From Macrostomum hystrix (taxonomy: Eukaryota; Platyhelminthes; Macrostomidae), in the NCBI GenBank assembly GCA_950097015.1, contig CATNEN010000002.1:7448501-7512500 (forward strand): a DNA stretch of 64,000 nt. Reading direction: 5' to 3'. Below the pieces are notes generated by a model. It made no database searches. It had not been told where the DNA came from and saw only the letters and a list, made by a program, of their open reading frames with translations. This document shows, in pieces, positions 62,401 through 64,000 of this stretch; positions within the stretch are counted from its first letter, which is position 1; every line of letters begins with the position of its first letter. Made by a program: the position numbers and the translations under genes.

Positions 62401-64000
62401 GAGTCAGCGAAATGAACAGAATTGCCTCCTCGTTTGGCTGCGGGTCTAGTGTCACCATTGCCCGATTGCCCTCCTGCAATAATTGTTACTATTATACTAA
62501 CCTATGAAACCCTTCTCGTGAATTCGCAGACACATCCGGCAAGTGGCTGTGGCAGAGCAGTGGGCAAGAAGTGTCGAACTCATCTTGGGACTCGAAATCC
62601 CCGCGCGACGGAAACTGCGCCTTCTTCACTGTCACCTTCAGCGCCGCCAACGCCGAGTGGAGCCAGAGCAGCGGCCTGTCCAGGATGGACTGCGGCGCCA
62701 GGCTAGCAGTATTCTGCGAGAAATCTGGTGAGCCGGAGGGGGTTTAACTGGGTCAACCGCAGATAAAGAGTGCCTGCATTTTTTACTGTTTCAACGATTC
62801 CAGCCAGCAAGTGCGACACCAGCACCCTCGGGAGCCGGTACAACAGCCTGAAGATGCGACTGTCCAACATCAGCTACGGCGTTGAGTTCTTAGAAAACAG
62901 CGCCAACTACGGCCAGCTGTTGAACGTGCAGTGCCGACCCGGTTTCTACCGGGCGAGTGATAGCCTCACTTCCAAGGTGACGTATCCGCCAACTCCGGAG
63001 GGCCTGCTGGCCAATCAGCTTTACTGCTTCAGCAACAACACCTTTGCCAGCAACGTCATTGAGGAATGCAATCGTAAGTGATACGTCTTTTTGTTTGTAT
63101 GAGCGTTGCCTTGGATAAGAAGAGAAGTACGAGCGTGCTTCGTAGCATCAGTATGGCTGTTCTCAAATAAGTTTTAGTATGTATGAACTAGCAAAAGTAA
63201 CCCCCCAAAATTATTTTAAAAACATCTGACTGCAAAATAACCTATTCGCTTTTGCTAAAAACGCTCAAGGGTCGGCAAACTCCGGCCTGCGGGCCAGATG
63301 CGGCCCTCGATGCTCCTAAATCCGGCCCGTTGCCCCTTCCGACACCTACAGTATCCTGTTTCCTATTTCACCAGTCTCTTCTCTCCTCGGTCTCGTCTCT
63401 CCCGTTTCTCATTTCTTTCGTGTCTCTTTCGTTAACGCAGAGATCCGCTGCAATGCCACCATGCTGAAGACCGACCTGAAGATACCCCACGTGAAGCCGT
63501 ACGAAAGCAGCCTGGTTTTAGGCTTCTACAACTATACGGACAGCTTCAGCGTTGACTGCACCAGGGGCTACGTGTCCTACACCAACATCTCCAGCGTGAA
63601 GAGCGAGGTCGCCTGCGGCCAGAACTGGATCGACAAGACTCAGGGCGAGTGGCAGCCACCAGATCTTAACACCTGCACAGGTGAGCTAGTGATGAATTTT
63701 GCCATGAAATCACGGTGAAAAATCTATCGAATGGAGCTTCCGTTTCGCTTACTAACATTGGCTGTTAATTTCAGCCGTGCGATGCGAGAACATCCAGAAT
63801 GTGATCAACCAGAACTCCGTGTCCTACAAGGCCTACAACCGGGAGGACACGCGCGAGTACGGCGAGTTCCAGATCTCCAGCTTCCCATTCTACCCCAATC
63901 AGGTCAGCATTAAGTGCAAGCAGGACGGCTACTTCTTCGAGGATCGGCAGTTTGACAAGACCATCAAGTGCGATCTGAGCAATGGAAGCCTCATCGCCGG
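59475..64000 (+). CDS. Secreted C-type-lectin / sushi (CCP) protein, 5' part
   Basis: Exons: 59475-59547, 61611-61895, 62530-62727, 62804-63073, 63441-63680 and 63775 to beyond the window. All five introns are phase 1, the rule for shuffled extracellular modules. Exon 1 encodes a signal peptide with core AAMAVALCLCALLA. Exons 2 and 3 form a C-type-lectin-like domain: WACGDASWNYYPLSGKCYKR, GARLIQLSSRAES, then RMDCGARLAVFCEK. The Ca2+/sugar motifs EPN or QPD and WND are not seen, so classical sugar binding is doubtful. Exons 4, 5 and 6 each encode a sushi-like module; the second is clearest (VDCTRGYVSY, GEWQPPDLNTC). It is probably a secreted or membrane recognition or adhesion protein. The 3' end is outside the window. 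Confidence 0.9.
59690..61100. repeat. 15-bp minisatellite with higher-order structure
   Basis: The unit is aacgtcgctgtggga, about 90 copies, in intron 1 of the lectin/sushi gene. A block starting gtcgcagtgggaaatgttgc recurs at 59,761 and 59,941 (180 bases, 12 units). A block with atcgctatagatatagat recurs at about 60,341, 60,557 and 60,788 (216 and 231 bases). Fifteen is a multiple of three and the unit has no stop, so long frames occur on both strands; none is a gene. Confidence 0.97.
61968..62105 (+). mobile_element. SINE family 1, head fragment
   Basis: It reads ggttgagtggcggagtgttc, then actgagctcaaacac, aaggccacattaatg, gagagaaggctaagg and ttgtcgtgcagttaaat. It lies just upstream of a second, more complete copy. 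Confidence 0.65.
62144..62499 (+). mobile_element. SINE family 1, full length reference copy
   Basis: It runs from ggggggtcggtggcatagcg (A-box region) through the degenerate B-box gagctcgtttcgg, gaggccgcgttcacttgggg, gagggccaacctccaagg, ctgacgatgagaaagtcagg, gtacacacctgtgtgg and gagtcagcgaaatg to an AT-rich tail. It lies in intron 2 of the lectin/sushi gene. Confidence 0.87.
63266..63335. mobile_element. hAT-like DNA transposon end, remnant
   Basis: It reads agggtcggcaaactccggcc, then tgcgggccagatgcggccct. This is the type of terminal sequence found in many animal hAT elements. The opposite end was not found, so it is a short remnant in an intron of the lectin/sushi gene. Confidence 0.5.

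Overview
The window is nuclear DNA from an invertebrate animal. It shows GT-AG introns, metazoan gene families (CASK, Argonaute, calpain, a PPP1R3 glycogen-targeting subunit, a C-type-lectin/sushi protein), tRNA-derived SINEs and non-LTR retrotransposon relics. Exons are GC-rich at third positions. Introns and intergenic DNA are AT-rich and packed with private minisatellites. The style suits a repeat-rich spiralian, perhaps a free-living flatworm, but that placement is inference.

Layout: (1) 1-20,202, minus strand: the 5' half of CASK, seven coding exons covering the whole CaMK-like domain, continuing past position 1; its introns hold arrays of 21, 25, 48, 21, 22, 30, 93, 16 and 27 bp units, a nested SINE and a LINE tail. 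(2) 20,203-24,816: mostly non-coding, with a LINE relic, a SINE relic and one possible exon. (3) 24,817-29,674, minus: a classical calpain, essentially complete. (4) 31,162-38,842, plus: a complete AGO-clade Argonaute in seven exons, divergent from the calpain. (5) 38,843-47,375: intergenic, five further arrays (23, about 30, 20, 53 and 26/27 bp). (6) 47,376-49,252, plus: PPP1R3-type protein phosphatase 1 glycogen-targeting subunit. (7) 51,364-54,623, minus: an unrecognised nuclear-looking protein in four phase-consistent exons, with an identical 39-bp repeat inside a coding exon. (8) 54,624-59,474: a 112-bp-arm inverted repeat with a hammerhead-like core and a damaged LINE. (9) 59,475-64,000, plus: a secreted C-type-lectin plus sushi protein running off the right edge; all five complete introns are phase 1.

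The genes do not form a pathway. They are a signalling scaffold, a protease, an RNA-silencing effector, a glycogen-metabolism regulator, an orphan and an extracellular recognition protein. The most unusual property of the window is its 21 tandem-repeat arrays with different units in 64 kb. Many have higher-order periods (96, 132, 368, 52, 180 and about 216-231 bp), many lie inside introns, and one lies in an exon. Gene models were built by eye from reading frame, splice signals and intron phase; no transcript evidence was available.
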